Below are positions 1-13,800 of a stretch of DNA of 64,000 bases, piece by piece. The position numbers were made by a program, and so were the translations under genes. How positions within the stretch are numbered: position 1 is the first letter of the stretch; each line of letters starts with the position of its first letter. Under the pieces are notes generated by a model, which was given only the letters and a program-made list of their open reading frames with translations, was not told the origin of the DNA and searched no databases. The DNA comes from Hirudo medicinalis (Eukaryota > Annelida > Clitellata > Hirudinida > Hirudinidae). Location: the NCBI GenBank assembly GCA_011800805.1, contig MPNW01000253.1:91194-155193 (forward strand), given 5' to 3'.

Positions 1-276
1 GGTGGAATTGAGGACTTGGAAGATGATGATGAAACATTAGAAGTGGGTGAAGAAGAGCAGGAAGATGACGTCACAACTGATGCTATGATTATGGTCTCTT
101 GTTTATTATCTTGTCATTCTTAATTAATTGCACATGAATTGTAACCATAATCCATAACCAAATATGCTCTTCTACAGGCCAAAAAGCCATCAAAATCTCG
201 TTCCAAAAATGAAAAGATTCCTGATAAACCTCCAAGTAAGAAAGGAAAGCAAGACCAAAAGAAGACCAGAAAATGA
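1..276 (+). CDS. 3' end of an unidentified gene with acidic then lysine-rich tail (partial)
   Basis: Two terminal coding exons are visible; the gene begins before the window. The first (about 1-93) reads in frame 1 as a strongly acidic segment rich in Asp and Glu, with a plausible phase-0 donor at 94 (other phase-0 GT sites are possible, so its end is uncertain). After a short intron ending in TCTACAG, the last exon (178-276) encodes about 32 residues rich in Lys, Ser and Pro, ending in KKTRK and a TGA stop at 274-276. An acidic stretch followed by a basic tail is common in nuclear or nucleolar proteins, but no domain is present and I do not recognise the family. Placing it in the nucleus is inference only. 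Confidence 0.45.
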
Positions 277-1184
277 CTTGCCCTGCTTGAAATTTATCCT
301 TATCTTTGTTCAAACAATGTTTTACTTCTCCTTTCGAACGAAGTTATAATGGGATGTGGACGTGTTCAGCTGATGATGTTGTTTGTAGATGATGCAACTG
401 ATGAAATGATAACTTTCAATGAAGGTCTCATTGCTTACCTTCTGGCTTCACTTGACAAAGTGGCAGGATCAGCTTTTTTGGTTGAGATGTGAGGCTTCAT
501 TGCTTGCTCGATTTGATTTTATCAGTATTAACATCATAGCTAGTATTTAGTGTCGGATCCTTGGGATGATTTAGTTAAGGTTCGGGTATTTGATTATAAA
601 GGTCACAAATGTTGTTAACGGCATGTTAATAAGGTCGCAATGCATGTATTTCTCCTTGGTGCGATAAAAGAAAATATACAAAAAATAGCTCTTCTTGGGG
701 TTGGTTGACGAGCAGTGGTGTTACTGATGTTGCGGCGATATCGCGAGCAGTTGGACGTCGTGTGTCTCCAAAATTTCTTGGTCGAGTCTGGATGTGTCGT
801 TTTCTGTCTTAAACCGCTAATGATCATTCAAATGTAAAACAACAATCAGCTTAAGAATTTGGAAGAAAGAAGTAACAGGGGGTGATTCAATACGTGTTTA
901 ACCATGTAGTCGATACGTGAAAATTAATTGCTGGTTTGGATATCGATCCTGTTTTGCTATTAGACGCCGTTACTAGGCTCTTTGCGCGCAATAAACACTG
1001 AAACTATGAGGACGTCTGCCCGGCGACTTGAATGCTTTTTTGATTTAAGACTAGAATAAATGTTTTCCCTTTTACGAACTATTGCCGACATTTTTGTTGT
1101 CATTTTTATGAATGGAAACCAAAACAAATTATAAGTTGTAATGTTTAAAAGCAGATGATACAAGAGCCACAGCTAAGTTAAGTA
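277..1184. other. Intergenic region between the partial gene and the PTPDC1-like gene
   Basis: No coding exon with a convincing splice pattern or protein similarity is seen. Short open frames here (for example on the minus strand near 615-827 and 960-1163) lack recognisable domains. An AATAAA-type signal occurs near 1056. The 5' UTR or promoter of the PTPDC1-like gene presumably lies just before 1185, but no core promoter motif stands out. Confidence 0.5.
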
Positions 1185-4100
1185 ATGGCTTCTTTGAAAG
1201 AAGACATTTCTGATGTCGAGGACAACCATCTAAACAGTAAGAAGAGAGTTGTACTTCTAAAATTTTGCTATTATTATTATTTTTTTGCAAAACAGGGGAA
1301 GCTGTAGCAAAATATTCACCAATATCAGAATCTCTTAGAAGCAGTATACCAGAATCTCAAATGTGTCTAATGTTTTGTGGAGGGAAAAATTGCAAATATG
1401 AAACTGCCACCAAGTGGAAAAATGATCAGGCCATTACAGGTCTGTACTCATCATGGTAAGTATGTGCAGAAGAGCGTGTTATTAACACTATTATTATTAG
1501 CAGTAATGTTATTATTACTGACATCATTTGATTATTACTTGTAATTTTCAGCAGAACCATTTCAACTATAAATTCTAAATTTCTAAATTAGTTGGATAAT
1601 TGCTTTATTTCTTTATTTGTTTGACAGGATTATAGCTTATATTACAACAATTAAGAACTTAAAAGAGTTTGTGATCTGTACTTGCTACTTAGAAGTTCAG
1701 ACATTTTTGGCTAAATGTTTTTATATCTAAATTTTAAATCCATCTGAGATACATTGAAAAAGTTACTATTATTGATAAAATATTTTAGGATAACTCAAAA
1801 TATACTGGCCATGTCACGACCAAATACTGACATGATAGATAAATTTAACATCATTCAACAATTTAAAGAGTGAGTGAAAAATTAAACTTATTATTGTACT
1901 TATTTAATTCCATGCACATTGAACAACCATATAATTCATCAAAGTATTTTTCTATCTGTTCACATATTCACACTTCCTTACCATCCATCCATTATGCTGA
2001 CAGCAACAACATCAAATCCCTCATCAATCTGCAAATGCTTGGAGAGCATGAGCACTGTGGCCCTGGGCTTGAGAGCAGTGGCTTCACTTACCAACCTCAA
2101 GAGTTCATGGATGCTCAGGGTAAGAATTTGATTACAAGTTGATGGTGATGCATTCAAAGCCTATGGTTGATATTTGAAACATTAGGACAATCAGGAATAG
2201 CATTTCTAACAAGTTATTTCAATAAAATTCTCTTAATTGAGTTCCTCTGACATGTACACAGTAATTCTCTGGCAGCAATTTTAATGTCTAATATTTATTG
2301 TAAGTTTTAGTGATGATGACCCATTTTTCAATTAACAGTTTCCTTCTACAACTACGGATGGAGAGATTATGGGGTTGGATCAATGAAGAACTTGGTGGAT
2401 GTTGTTCAAGTCATGCAGTTTGCTATTTCTGAAGGAAAGGTTGCCATCCACTGCCATGCTGGTCTTGGTTGGAATTAGTTATTTATTCAATTAATCAATT
2501 TAATTGATTTGTTTTTGTAAATATTAAAAATTTATTGCCAAAGAAACCAAAATTATCTTCACTCATTTGTTTTAGCAAAAGTACAACATAAGTAATCCTG
2601 CTTGGGTTACAATTACTTAATCTTTACCTTAATCATTGGATTATTGAGAGAAGCAATCATTACCAATCATGTTATTAATTAGCTATTATTAATTATTAAT
2701 CATTAATCATTATTATGTAAATCATTTATTTTGTATTATTACAAGCCCCATTAATTTAAAGATTATAATTTAATTAAATATTATAATTTAATTGAAATAA
2801 CTCGACAATTAAATTATTTTCTATACCTGTTGAAAAATTACAATCTGCATACAATTTTCTTCTAGGCAGAACAGGAGTGTTGATAGCCTGTTATCTTGTG
2901 TACACCAACAGAACTCAGCCACAAGTTGCAATCAATTACATAAGATCGAAAAGGTTGCTTATAAGTTATTAATTACTGTTATGCTTATTCATGTCTGCAA
3001 GCACAATGATAATAACAATAATAATGATAATAATAATAATAATAATAATAATAATATGTAATAATAAAAATTCTGCTACTACTGCTGCTGCAACTGCTAT
3101 TACTGCTACTACTACTGCTAATAATAATGGTAATTATATATTCTTGGGACCAAGAACACATATGCTAGGATTCCACTAAATATTACTAATCAGTCAAACT
3201 TATATGCTTTCAACCTTCTATGTAAACAATTCGTCATCGACTGACAACAGTTTCTTTAACTTACTGTGTTCAATTCCTTGCACCAACATTTACTTCACCC
3301 ATCAAGTTCATGCTTCCTCTTGGGCGTCCCTCAGCGGGAATTCTCCCTTAGGATGTTCTTTCTGATTATCACTTCAGTCTTTAGTTGGTTTATTTTGATT
3401 CGTGAATTGTGAGCGCACATTTGTACTTACTTCTTGATTTTTTTCTCGTTTTACTTTACTATTTGATGTTCATTTTCTTTTAAATTATTAATAAATGAAG
3501 TGTTACACCGGAAAAAAATAAATAGGATTAAATTGAAATATAACCCAATGAAAGATTTTCAACAAACATTTTGCAGGCCGGGTTCAATTCAGAGCAATTG
3601 CCAGATTCAGTGCATCAGTGATTTCTACAAAATCCTTCTCCCAATGAGAATCATTTTTAATCTTCCTCAGAGGTTTGGAAGCAGATTCATTCTCTGTTTT
3701 TAAAAATAAAGTTCTGCATAGAATTTTTCTATTTTAAATTTATTTCCTCACAATGCTTCTGACATGGATGTAATTTCATGTTCAATTTTCATGACTTTTT
3801 ATGTAAAAGAATAAAAGTAGATATAATATTATATTTATAGTTACAAAGCTTGATATAAATTCATATGACTGAAAAATATTATTTAATTTATTAGTTGTGG
3901 ATGAGTTAAAAGTTTGTTTATTTGTTGTGCTTGAAGTGATTTCATCTCCAACAGTTCTGTTACTTCCTCATGCACACTGTCTGAATTCCTCACCAGACAA
4001 AAATATTTCATCCATGGCAGAGAAGCAAAACTGCTCAAGCATTTACCTAAGGTGATTAAATTTAATTAATTAAGTAACATCTTGAAAAACTACTAATTCA

Positions 4101-7057
4101 ATCACTGATGAAAAAATGTATTGTTTTCAAGAGTTATCGTCGTGAATAATATGTTATCTGAACTTCATCAAATTTATTACTCTGCCAACATTGCTAAGTT
4201 TATTTAGTAATATATTTATTAAATAATTTGTAGGTATACAACAAATAGAAAACCTTAATGGTGAAATAAAACAAACATAAAGTTCTTATAAACATGATGA
4301 ACTGATGCCATGTACTTGCAGATTGTTTTTGTGTGCTGCAATCGTCTGATGGATTTGGCGGGAGTTTTGTGCACAAAAGAGGAGCACATCACAAGGCGAT
4401 GTGCCATTGATTTTTTTTCTTCATCGAAAGATCAAGACTCCCAAAAAGCAGAAGCACTTTCGATCAACCACCTGAGCACCACTTCTGAAACAGTCAGTCG
4501 ATCTATCAGTTCCGAGAGCTTCTGCCCCATTCCTTTTCTGCAAAAAGTCTTTTCAAATCCTGACCTCCCTCTTGTTTCTTCAAGGAGTTCTACCAATGAC
4601 GGCAAACTTGAACGAAAGGGAATGTCAAAGAGTGATGTCATAAAGGCCATGTCAAAAACGACATATGATAGAAAAGTTCTTGAAGTGAGAAACATTGCCA
4701 AATTTGATCTTTTGATCTAAATTTTGATCTATTAAACACATCACAAATTCATAATTTACAAACAGCTCTTTTCATGTTTTCATGTGATTTCAATTCTCTC
4801 CCCAAAATATTCTCTGGCTTTTTTATATCAAGCAGTAACTACATCAATCCTTCTCATTTTTTACGTAATGCACATGAATATAGTCCTTCTTTTTCTAAGT
4901 CCACTCTAAAATTATTCTTGATTCAATGTTATGGCCCTAGAATTTACTCCTCTATATTTTCATCTATCAAAGATCTAATTCAATTAAATCCATGTCCTTT
5001 TAATTTGCTTTAGTTTATTTTTTAGTTTGCTTTAGGTCTTATAAACAATATTTTTTGCTTGGAATTGTATAGTTTATAATTTTGTAAATTACTCCTTTGT
5101 AAAAGTTTCCTACATATAAAGATTTATGGGGTCAGTCTGATAATGGAAGCATGCGCTTCCTTAAGGCTGGCCCTTCGAGTTCATTTGAATTTGTTTTAAT
5201 GCTTTTGCTTTGTAAATAACAGCTTGTTTGTTTGAATCAATAAAACTCAAAAAACCCTAAAAAAAAAAAATTTAAAAAAAAATTTGATTTTTAATATGAT
5301 TAAATGTTTATCATTAAATCCAGTACTACATGTCATTTTAATTTCATCAAAATTTGTAATGACGAGTATTAGGAAATGAATTATTAAAAGTTGCATGTTG
5401 TGGGAGGTAACCATGAAGTAATTATGTATCTTAAGACATAAAGAGAAATTATGAAATTGTTCTCTGCAACAATTGACAAGCTACACTAAAAATGGGTACA
5501 GCTGTTAAGATATTGTAAATATTATCAACAAATTTGTTAACAAATATCTAGACCTTTTCAAATATGCAATATCTTAAAGTTATACAAAAATAACTTCCAT
5601 GTTTTGAAGGCACTTGATGACCTCAGAAGAGAGTTAAATTCAAGTGACTCGGGTTGGAAAAGTCTGGAAAATGAGGAAAATCCAGAAGTGTTGTCATGCA
5701 TCTTGTGGAGCTGGATTGATGACTTGAAGGTTGAGATTTATTTATTACTTTTAATTCTGTTAAAATTAAGATTTTAATTGTTATTTACTTCATTACACAT
5801 TGTTTTTTTTTAAATCTATGTTTTGAGACATGCAGACAGTATTGGAACATAAGCAACGTAGAGCAAATCAAATGAAATATAAAGCTTTCTTTCAATTTTA
5901 ATGTTGCTGCATAACTAAGGGTTAATGAATATTGGTCAAGTGACGGGCAAAGCCAGCTTGGTGGTGGCAACCTTTGATACTTGCCAGTACCCCTAACACT
6001 GGAAAACCATGAACTGACAAAATTTGCTTGCTTTGAGCTTTTGCCCGTCACTTCTCCAGGTACCAAGGTAAATTACATACTAAATTATATTTAATTCTTT
6101 GAAAAGTATTGTTTTAAGCTCTCTATAGAACCCAGTGCAGAGCAGTGATTAATCACAATTAATCGAGTGGTTAAATACAAAATATTCCGTTGCACAATGA
6201 TTACATTACTTCAAATATTAATTGAGAAATTGCATTTATTAATAACTTCAGATTGGTTCAGGTTGTGTTGTTAAAACAATTGAATATTAATAACTAGTTA
6301 AATTATTAAGTTATCAAGTGACGTAATTAATAATTGGTAGGAGCCAATTCTGACCCACCAGGATCTTCCTGTTGTCATTGATGAAACATCCAGCCTGAAA
6401 GACAAAATATCTCTTCTTGAAAAGGTGGATTTAGACATTTCACTGTTTTTATAAGTAGCATCTTGTAGTAAATGTAAGTCTTGCAGATAGATAACATTTT
6501 ATTAGTTATTAATATTATTAAATATTAATTTTTTATTACCTAATGTCAATTTACCTAGCTTTATGGATTGCTTTCCTGACTGTGATGATAACAGCAAAGT
6601 TATAAGGCATCATGTTCCAAGCCTGCACCTCTATAAAAATTCTTAATGTAAAGCACCTCTGATGCTACACAAATGAACTAAGAATAACCTATAGTTAATA
6701 GCATTCTAAATTATGCCAAAGTGTGCAGTAGCTACAATATCCTATCTCCTTCTCACTTGTCTGGCTCTCCATCCCCCATCATCCAAAGCACAAGGAAAGT
6801 CGGGTCCGAACGACATCCATTTCCAACTGATGCAGAGAATAATTTCAACTTTAGTCCACCAGAACTGCGTTCTCGAAGGTGACGATGTGACCAATGACCT
6901 TGATGATGAATTCTTCTTGAGGTCTTCTAACCAAGTCGGTTCTGTGATGAGACTTGATCTTGGCAGGAGGATTTACAGGTTCCTACTTGACTTCAGTCAT
7001 TTCCTTTCTCAATCTGGAATCATTTGTTGCTGTTCTGGAGGAAGAAATAAGAAATAA
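1185..7057 (+). CDS. PTPDC1: PTPDC1-like dual-specificity protein phosphatase, 12 exons, complete
   Basis: Exons: 1185-1236, 1296-1455, 1789-1869, 2004-2119, 2339-2467, 2866-2953, 3577-3672, 3955-4051, 4322-4684, 5610-5729, 6341-6424, 6722-7057. They join in frame to 573 residues (vertebrate PTPDC1 is somewhat longer). The phosphatase signature HCHAGLGRTG spans an exon junction: Cys175 and Arg181 form the C(X)5R P-loop, and Asp146 in WRDYG is the likely general acid. Conserved blocks include CGGKNCKYE, ITGLYSSW, the INLQ-GEH region and PGSIQ. Downstream blocks LSEFLTRQKYFIHGREAKLL and LWSWIDDLK also follow the vertebrate protein. The family is a Cdc14/PTEN-related cysteine phosphatase linked in vertebrates to centrosome and cilium function. 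The start is chosen because this ATG exon joins in phase to exon 2; a farther upstream exon cannot be excluded. The last exon start uses the weak acceptor CCAAAG, supported by phase and family alignment. Confidence 0.9.
3003..3140 (+). repeat. Trinucleotide microsatellite in PTPDC1 intron
   Basis: An impure run of ATA/AAT triplets (about 3003-3060) passes into ACT/GCT-type triplets up to about 3130, inside the intron between exons 6 and 7. Reading frames here are simple-sequence artefacts. Confidence 0.8.
4744..5280 (+). mobile_element. 3' fragment of a non-LTR retrotransposon with poly(A) tail
   Basis: Inside PTPDC1 intron 9. An open stretch (4774-5013) reads like the degenerate carboxyl end of a LINE polyprotein, with a GPRIYSSI motif resembling the usual 'G-P-x-W-N-S' tail of LINE ORF2 proteins. 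It is followed by a non-coding tail with 'ggctggcccttcgagttc', the polyadenylation-like signal AATAAA at about 5240, and an A-rich terminus near 5250-5280. The 5' part is missing, as is usual for target-primed insertions. The clade is not identified. Confidence 0.5.
5938..6053. mobile_element. Small inverted-repeat element (MITE-like)
   Basis: A 116-bp segment in PTPDC1 intron 10 is bounded by a near-perfect 16-17 bp inverted repeat: aagtgacgggcaaagc at 5938 and gcttttgcccgtcactt ending at 6053. One extra A distinguishes the arms. No coding capacity is seen. A clear target-site duplication is not obvious, so it may instead be a structured repeat. Confidence 0.45.
6571..6687 (+). mobile_element. 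Degenerate partial SINE copy (family copy D)
   Basis: In PTPDC1 intron 11. It matches the 3' part of the SINE at 21235-21432: a B-box-like catgttccaagcctgcacctc followed by the tail motif gcacctctgatgctacacaaatg. The tRNA-like head with the A box is lost or unrecognisable. Confidence 0.5.
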
Positions 7058-7804
7058 ACTGTATTACCTAAATGATCTCAAATATTTATTAACAATAATG
7101 TTAGCCTTTTCGGTCACTTGATATACAAAATTCACTTTATCACGTTTACGTTTCAGAGTATTTTGAAAATAATTTTGATTCTCGTATATTAATAATTTAT
7201 TTGAGCTTTCAAACTAAATTATCTGAATAAATAATTAAGTGGTGTGTTACTTCAATTAGTTTTAAAATAAAATTGTGTTATAAAATGTGCTCATTAGTAA
7301 TCGAAAGTATAAGATGTGGTATGGTATGGTGTGGTAAGGCGGAGTTGCCATGTCGCTAATTGGGAAGTCAGTAATTTTGATCAATGCCATTTTGCGCAAG
7401 TGCTTTCGTGGTGACTCCATTTAAGGTTTTTGGTTGAATTACTTTCAATTGATTGCCAATTGAACGCAACTATGCTGTTGAATCTCACTCTTACTGGTGG
7501 AAAATTAGGTTGGGCTGAATATGGAGAAGCCATTCGGTGTACTTAAGCTAAATATTGCTTTTATTAAATGTATTTAGATATCCTATTACGATTTTAAATG
7601 TCTTTTTTGATGTACTACTCTCAATGGCTTAAATTAAATTATTATGTTACCTCAAATTGTATCGATGATGTACATTTTCAATTCAAATTCAGTAAACATC
7701 AAAATATTGTTTAAATACAAACTGATTCAAGTAGTTTTATTAGAATAAGAAGAATGCCAAATGGATGAAACTTTTGTTTTGTTTACGTAGCAGAAGATAT
7801 TGGA
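7058..7804. other. Intergenic region between the PTPDC1-like and MICU-like genes
   Basis: No exon or RNA gene is recognised. Contains the 3' flank of the phosphatase gene and, presumably, the promoter of the MICU-like gene. A short GGTATG/GGTGTG purine-rich repeat occurs near 7318-7340. The two genes are co-oriented and about 0.75 kb apart. Confidence 0.5.
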
Positions 7805-10800
7805 ATGGCGTCGTGTGTTCGGTTGGGTCGCGCTCTGTTCGGCTCCAAATTTCATTCTTGCAAGAAAGTCTCTTTGCAAACTACTAGTCGGTATTTTGGG
7901 AAATGTATAAAATCCGAATTTCTGCTTAAAAAATCAGTGTCTCGAAAGCTGTTGACAGCCTCATTAGTCGCCTTGACCAGTTCTTACCTCTTCTATAAAA
8001 AGTACCATGGCTCTATGTCTTGGTTTCTTGGAATGAGCAATTGTGTCCATGCCAAAGTAAAGCTCAATTTTTATTACGCTTGGGTGAATTGCAAATAAAT
8101 TACCGATCTAATGAAACCTTTTTAAGTTTCAATTCAAAACAGTTTTCCAGATGTTGAGAATCCAATAAAACATTATTTATTCTAATTAAAAGAACTGATA
8201 TTAATTATAACAATGTACAATGACGTTGATAATAATTGACTCATCACAAACCATACATTCATTTCAATTATAATTTGAATTTGCAAATTCAAGGAAGTAC
8301 AAGAAGAACCGCAAGAAAGACAGCCATCATTCAGAGAATTGAGGTTCAACAACTTTGCTTCAGTAGAATATCAGGGACATACTTTCATGACACCGAGAGA
8401 CTTTCTTGAATCCATCACTTACGATAACCCTCGATGTAAAACATTGTCTTAATTCATGCTTATATTTATTTGTCTTTGATTTGTGTGCTCTTGTTTGAGT
8501 GAAAGAAACTTTCAACACATAAATTTCAATTCCACAGGTAGCAACTCATTTAAATTATTATTTTAATATTTCTGAAATTGATTGCAGATAGAACTGGCAG
8601 ATTGAAACTGAACAAAGCAGGAGTTGAAAAATTATTGAAAACAACTCCTTCAAGGAGAAAAAGTTCAAGTTCCATGTTCAGAAGCCTCGGGGAAAATGGT
8701 GAGTAAATGATATTTTGAATGATTATTAACGTTGATGACATATTTTTTGCATTTGTTGACTTATTTTATCTGGCGGTTTATAATTTAAACCCTCAGTCTT
8801 TATCAGTTTTATCAACTTTTTGCTTTAGTAGGAGACGTAATAGGTTTTTGGTAGAGAAATTGAATATGTGTCGTTCATAAAGAGCAGTAAGCATTTAAAT
8901 GATGAGTTGAATATTTATGAATAATTCTGTTAGAAATCATTTTAAAACTGTTCCAGGTCTGATATCCTACACAGAATATCTCTTCTTGTTGTGCGTCCTC
9001 ACTAGTAAATTGTCTTTTTTTCCAATTTTTTCTCTTGCTTCAAATGGAGATAATTACTGTGATTATTTTTTATGCTAAATATATTTATAAAAGATTTTAA
9101 TTTAAAACTTTGCTATTTAGTTAATTTTGTTCTGAAGTATTTATAATTTAATTAAGTTGTTTTATGTGTAAACATTTTTTTGATATATTTAAGAAGGAAA
9201 TGGTCTTGGTTTAATATCGCTGCCAGAGTAAGCAAAGTTTTTCCATGCTTAACATCGATTGTTGGAATGTCGTTGCGGTTATCTGGTTACTTCTGAATGT
9301 TATAGAATTCACATTTTGATGGCAATTAAGGAAGCATTAATTGCTGAAGAACGAATAAATAAGCAGGAGGATGGCATGGACAACATCTCGAGAATGCTTG
9401 CTCATTCTCTAAACTTACTTCAAATTAACCTAGTGTTTGAATAATTACAACTCGTGAATGACATAATTAGTAGTTCCAAATTACTTGAACTTAAACACAA
9501 CATGCATAATTTATCATAGAGAGTGTCATTTTCTAATTCAGGCATAATTATGTTTTAATAGTTATTCATGGAGTAGTAATATTGCTTACAATGTTATCGG
9601 TTGAAAAATGATACATTAAAAATGAACAAAGTAATAGTTGATTGTTATTATTGTTACAAGTTGTAATTTCACTCGTTTTAACGTTTTTATTACATTAATA
9701 TTATAATATAGTTATTGTTGTAAGTCCATAATTTCATTTGTTTTTATCGTTTTTGTGACATTTTATTTAAAATGGCAGAACGTTTTGTTTTTCATCAGAA
9801 CCAAAGTCAGGCTTTAAAATTGCTTTCAACATGTTTGATGTTGATGGAGATGAAAGAGTTGACAAGAAGGAGTTCCTTGTGGTCAGTAAGACTTGGAATG
9901 CTTGGAATGCACAGTTCATGATGATTGTATTTAGCCAATCTTTCGAGATGTGAAGGCACTTTTTAATCGATCTACCATTTATATACCGCCCCTACCCGAG
10001 GGCAATCCCTGGCGGTGCAGGCTGGTTGCGAACACGACACATTACGACCGTTGCTATTACGACCACATGCAGGAACGCAACCCATTTGGCCAACCTGCGC
10101 AATTGTAAATATTATCCTTTTAATACAAGCTAAATAATAACTTCAATTTGTTGACTGCCGCATTTGTAGCTTCGTATGTGGGCATTTGTAATTCAATGTG
10201 TTTTGTTGTTCTTTTGTTATTCTGTTATTTTGTTATTATTATCAGTGTTTTGTTGCTTTTAAATAAAATATTTTGTAATAATAAATACCATCATATTATT
10301 TATAATAACAATACCATCATATTATTTGTAATAACAATACCATCATATTATTTTTAATAACAATATCATCACATTATTTGTAATAATAATAATACCATCA
10401 CATTATTTGTAATAATAATAATACCATCACATTATTTGTAATAACAATACCATCATATTATTTGTAATAACAATACCATCATATTATTTGTAATAATAAT
10501 ATCATTATATTATTTGTAATAACAATACCATCATATTATTTGTAATGATAATAATACCATCATATTATTTGTAATAATAATAATACCATCATATTATTTG
10601 TAATGATAATAATACCATCATATTATTTATAATAACAATACCATCATATTATTTGTAATAATAATAATAATACCACCACGTCACTTATTTATTTGTTATT
10701 GCTATTTCAGAATTTTACTATAATTTCAGTTGGAACAACTGCTTGCTCACACAGAAAAATTTGGTTCTGATCCGACAAATGAAGTGAGTCCTTTTTAGAA

Positions 10801-13800
10801 ACTTCAGGACCTGAGTTGCGATCACCTCTTGTGTTTGTCGAGTGCCACGTTCGGATATCCAACTTAACAATAATCGTTAATTAATAAGCATAATAATATT
10901 AATAAGAATAATAATGTTTATTATTACTTTATTACGTTTTTTTGCATTTCACACATTCTCATTTGCTTAAGGGTTTTTTATTTAAAAATGTTTGCATATT
11001 ACCAATCAGTTTGTTTCACTGGCATGGGTGATGACAGCTTATTAATGCTGGGTGAATATTTACCTCCCCATGGTTGCAAAAACCCAGTTGAGTTTTTTTG
11101 GCTAATACCCCCTGAACAGTTTGGTTTGTTTAGTTTCAAATGTCGGTGTATTTTCTTTGATAGGATGCTAAAGTGCTTAAAACTTCTGCTTGAAGTTCTA
11201 ATTAGACATTATTTAAACATGGATTTAGTTAATTAAGATTGTTATTGTAATTACAAAGTTCTTCTGTTAAGAGCTTCTGCTTGTCTCGTCGAGCTCTCGC
11301 CGTCGACGGGAAGTAAGTTGAAATGCGAACGAAGATGACGAGCATCGATTAAACACGACGGTTTTGTGCTCTTATCACAAATCATAAGTGTTGCGGTTCC
11401 ACAAAATCCAACATCTTTATTATTGTAACGGCAATCTTAATAGCAAAGTACTTGTGGAAATTAGGTGTAACCGGGCAAATTATTTTTAACATCGTGTTTT
11501 TACATTTAACATTTAAATTCATTAATATGTAAATATAAGAGTTCTCTACATACTGTTAAATTGCAACTTCCTTAAAATTTATTTTTCATTGTGTATTATT
11601 GATTATTGGAGTTCCGTTCTGATTTGCTCGTACTTCATTTGAAAAACACTTTGTTTTTAAGCAATTAGTTCAAATTGGTAAAAATTTGAATCGTTGAAAT
11701 TTCAAGCTAGAATGACAAGATTGGATCTTTTAATGTGTGAAACTATTGCTAGGGTTCTTGTAATAATATTCTTCAATAATAAAGTTTAGTCGTTGGCATT
11801 AGCATTATCAGTAATATTATATTGTAATTATTAAAAGGTATTATTACAGTTGTCGATATTCCTGTTCATTACGACTGCAATTTTCAGTAAGTTGCAATCT
11901 GAACAATTCAAACCGATTAGATCCTTAATGAGTGATTATTTAATTGGATTGATGTGTTCGTTCAATTACTTGTTTTGAAGGAATTTTATTTTGTTTCATT
12001 ATTAAATAAGTTACTTACTTTTGACGACTTCAAATTGCATTCTCAAACATTTGCAGAGGATTCATAAAAACATCTCATTTATTGTTTTTGTGACTTGATT
12101 TGGTGGTTGTAGGAGATTGTTACATTTTTGTGTAGAACAAGATTAACATCTCAAACTTCGTAACATCTTCTATTATTCTGTTTTTCTTCCAATCAGAGGT
12201 TCAGAAGAAAAAGACACCAAATGATTTCTTTTGTATTACGAGTTTTAATTAACATTTCAGCAGTCACTTGCACTTCCAACATATGTCAACAAAATAATTA
12301 CATTGAAAATATAGTAATAAGAAAATATCTGAATGACAAAACCACTGGAGATTGGAAATCCTCACATATATCTGATTTGTTTAATGCATGACCACATTGT
12401 GACAATTTAGAAAACTACATTTTAATTTAGATTTGATTTACTTCTGAATTATCCCACATATTTATCTTGCGTTTCCTAGGTTTTGAGCATGGGACATCAA
12501 GTTTTGTTTGCATCTTTTAAGATTAATTATTCGTTCGAATGATTGTGCTCGGATTGCCATCATCATATCTTATCGTTACCGATCACTTTTCAAAGATGAA
12601 AATTCATTGATTTTAAATTATTTTTCATGTTCAAATCATTAAAAAATGGCCGGACGACCGAGAGATCGCAGGTTGCGATGACGAGTCTCGGTTGCACGTA
12701 CGAATGATTGAATCCAACCAACCTGTTTTTAGTTGATTAAGGACACGAGAAGAAAGCTTAACCTGTGGGATATCCTCCAAGAATCAGTCGACGGAGTGGT
12801 GTTTGGAGTATGTCTTTCTTACATGGAATATTCATTCCTTTGTTGTATTAATGCCTTCGATTGCTGTCAACCTTATGCTTTGCTTGCTTGGCCTGTTGAA
12901 GACAGTAGAATCCCATCAGTGGAACCCCCTTAGTTTCGGACGATCCTTATTTATCACTAGTATAAATGACATTATTCTGTTGTAAATAATAGAATTGATT
13001 TTTTATTAATTAATGCAAACTGTTATTGTTTAAAGTTATTTAGTGATATATCTGAAATTTATTAAAAATTACTTAATCAAAGATGTGACTGATTCTAAGG
13101 GGGTACAACTGTGTTAGACCTGATCAATGTCAAGTTGATTAATTCTTGTGACGTCTGGAGAGCTTGCCTCAGTTTCACTTACTGACTCACTCACATTCAT
13201 TTGCATACTAATTTGCATGAATTATGTTCCACTTTTTGTTTACTAATGCAAGACCCCAGGTTATTGGCTTGTCAGTTGTTTGAATTCTCCCAAAAACATT
13301 TAAAGACATTATTGCCGACGAATTTCAGTACATATTTAAGGTCTAGAAGACTTTCGATTTTCTACCAAGCGACTTGATTTCAGACCTTTTCTCGACTGTC
13401 GATATTTTCGATAGTCCATTTACACTTTTAAAAGAATTTACACTTTTGAGAATATTACAGCCTATTACATAAACAGTTGAACATCAACTTGCAATGAGTT
13501 GTCAATTTCATTTGGATGTATGGGCTGCAGTGTTTCAAGTTGTTTCTGGGTGCAACTTCAGTCTGATGATGTTGAAAGTCATTTGAAATAAAAGCTAGGA
13601 ATTTTAAGTGATTTTATAGCTTAAAGTGTTTTTTCGAGTCAATCACTTCGTGATGCCTTTAACAAGTTGAACGTTGAAAGAAAAAAAATCCTAAAAATAG
13701 TTAGCTATTTAATGAAATTTAAATTGCAATTTGTAAAACTGTAATTTAATTTGTGTTGCAATGTATTTTTACTGGAATTTATTTTGCTGTATTTTTTACT

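Noticed and set aside
10148..10357. Hydrophobic open frame
   Set aside because: Mostly overlaps the 26-bp minisatellite in a MICU intron.
11270..11345. GC-richer patch with a GTAAGT donor that could be an extra MICU exon
   Set aside because: Its length does not keep the phase 0 needed between exons 6 and 7, and it has no family similarity.
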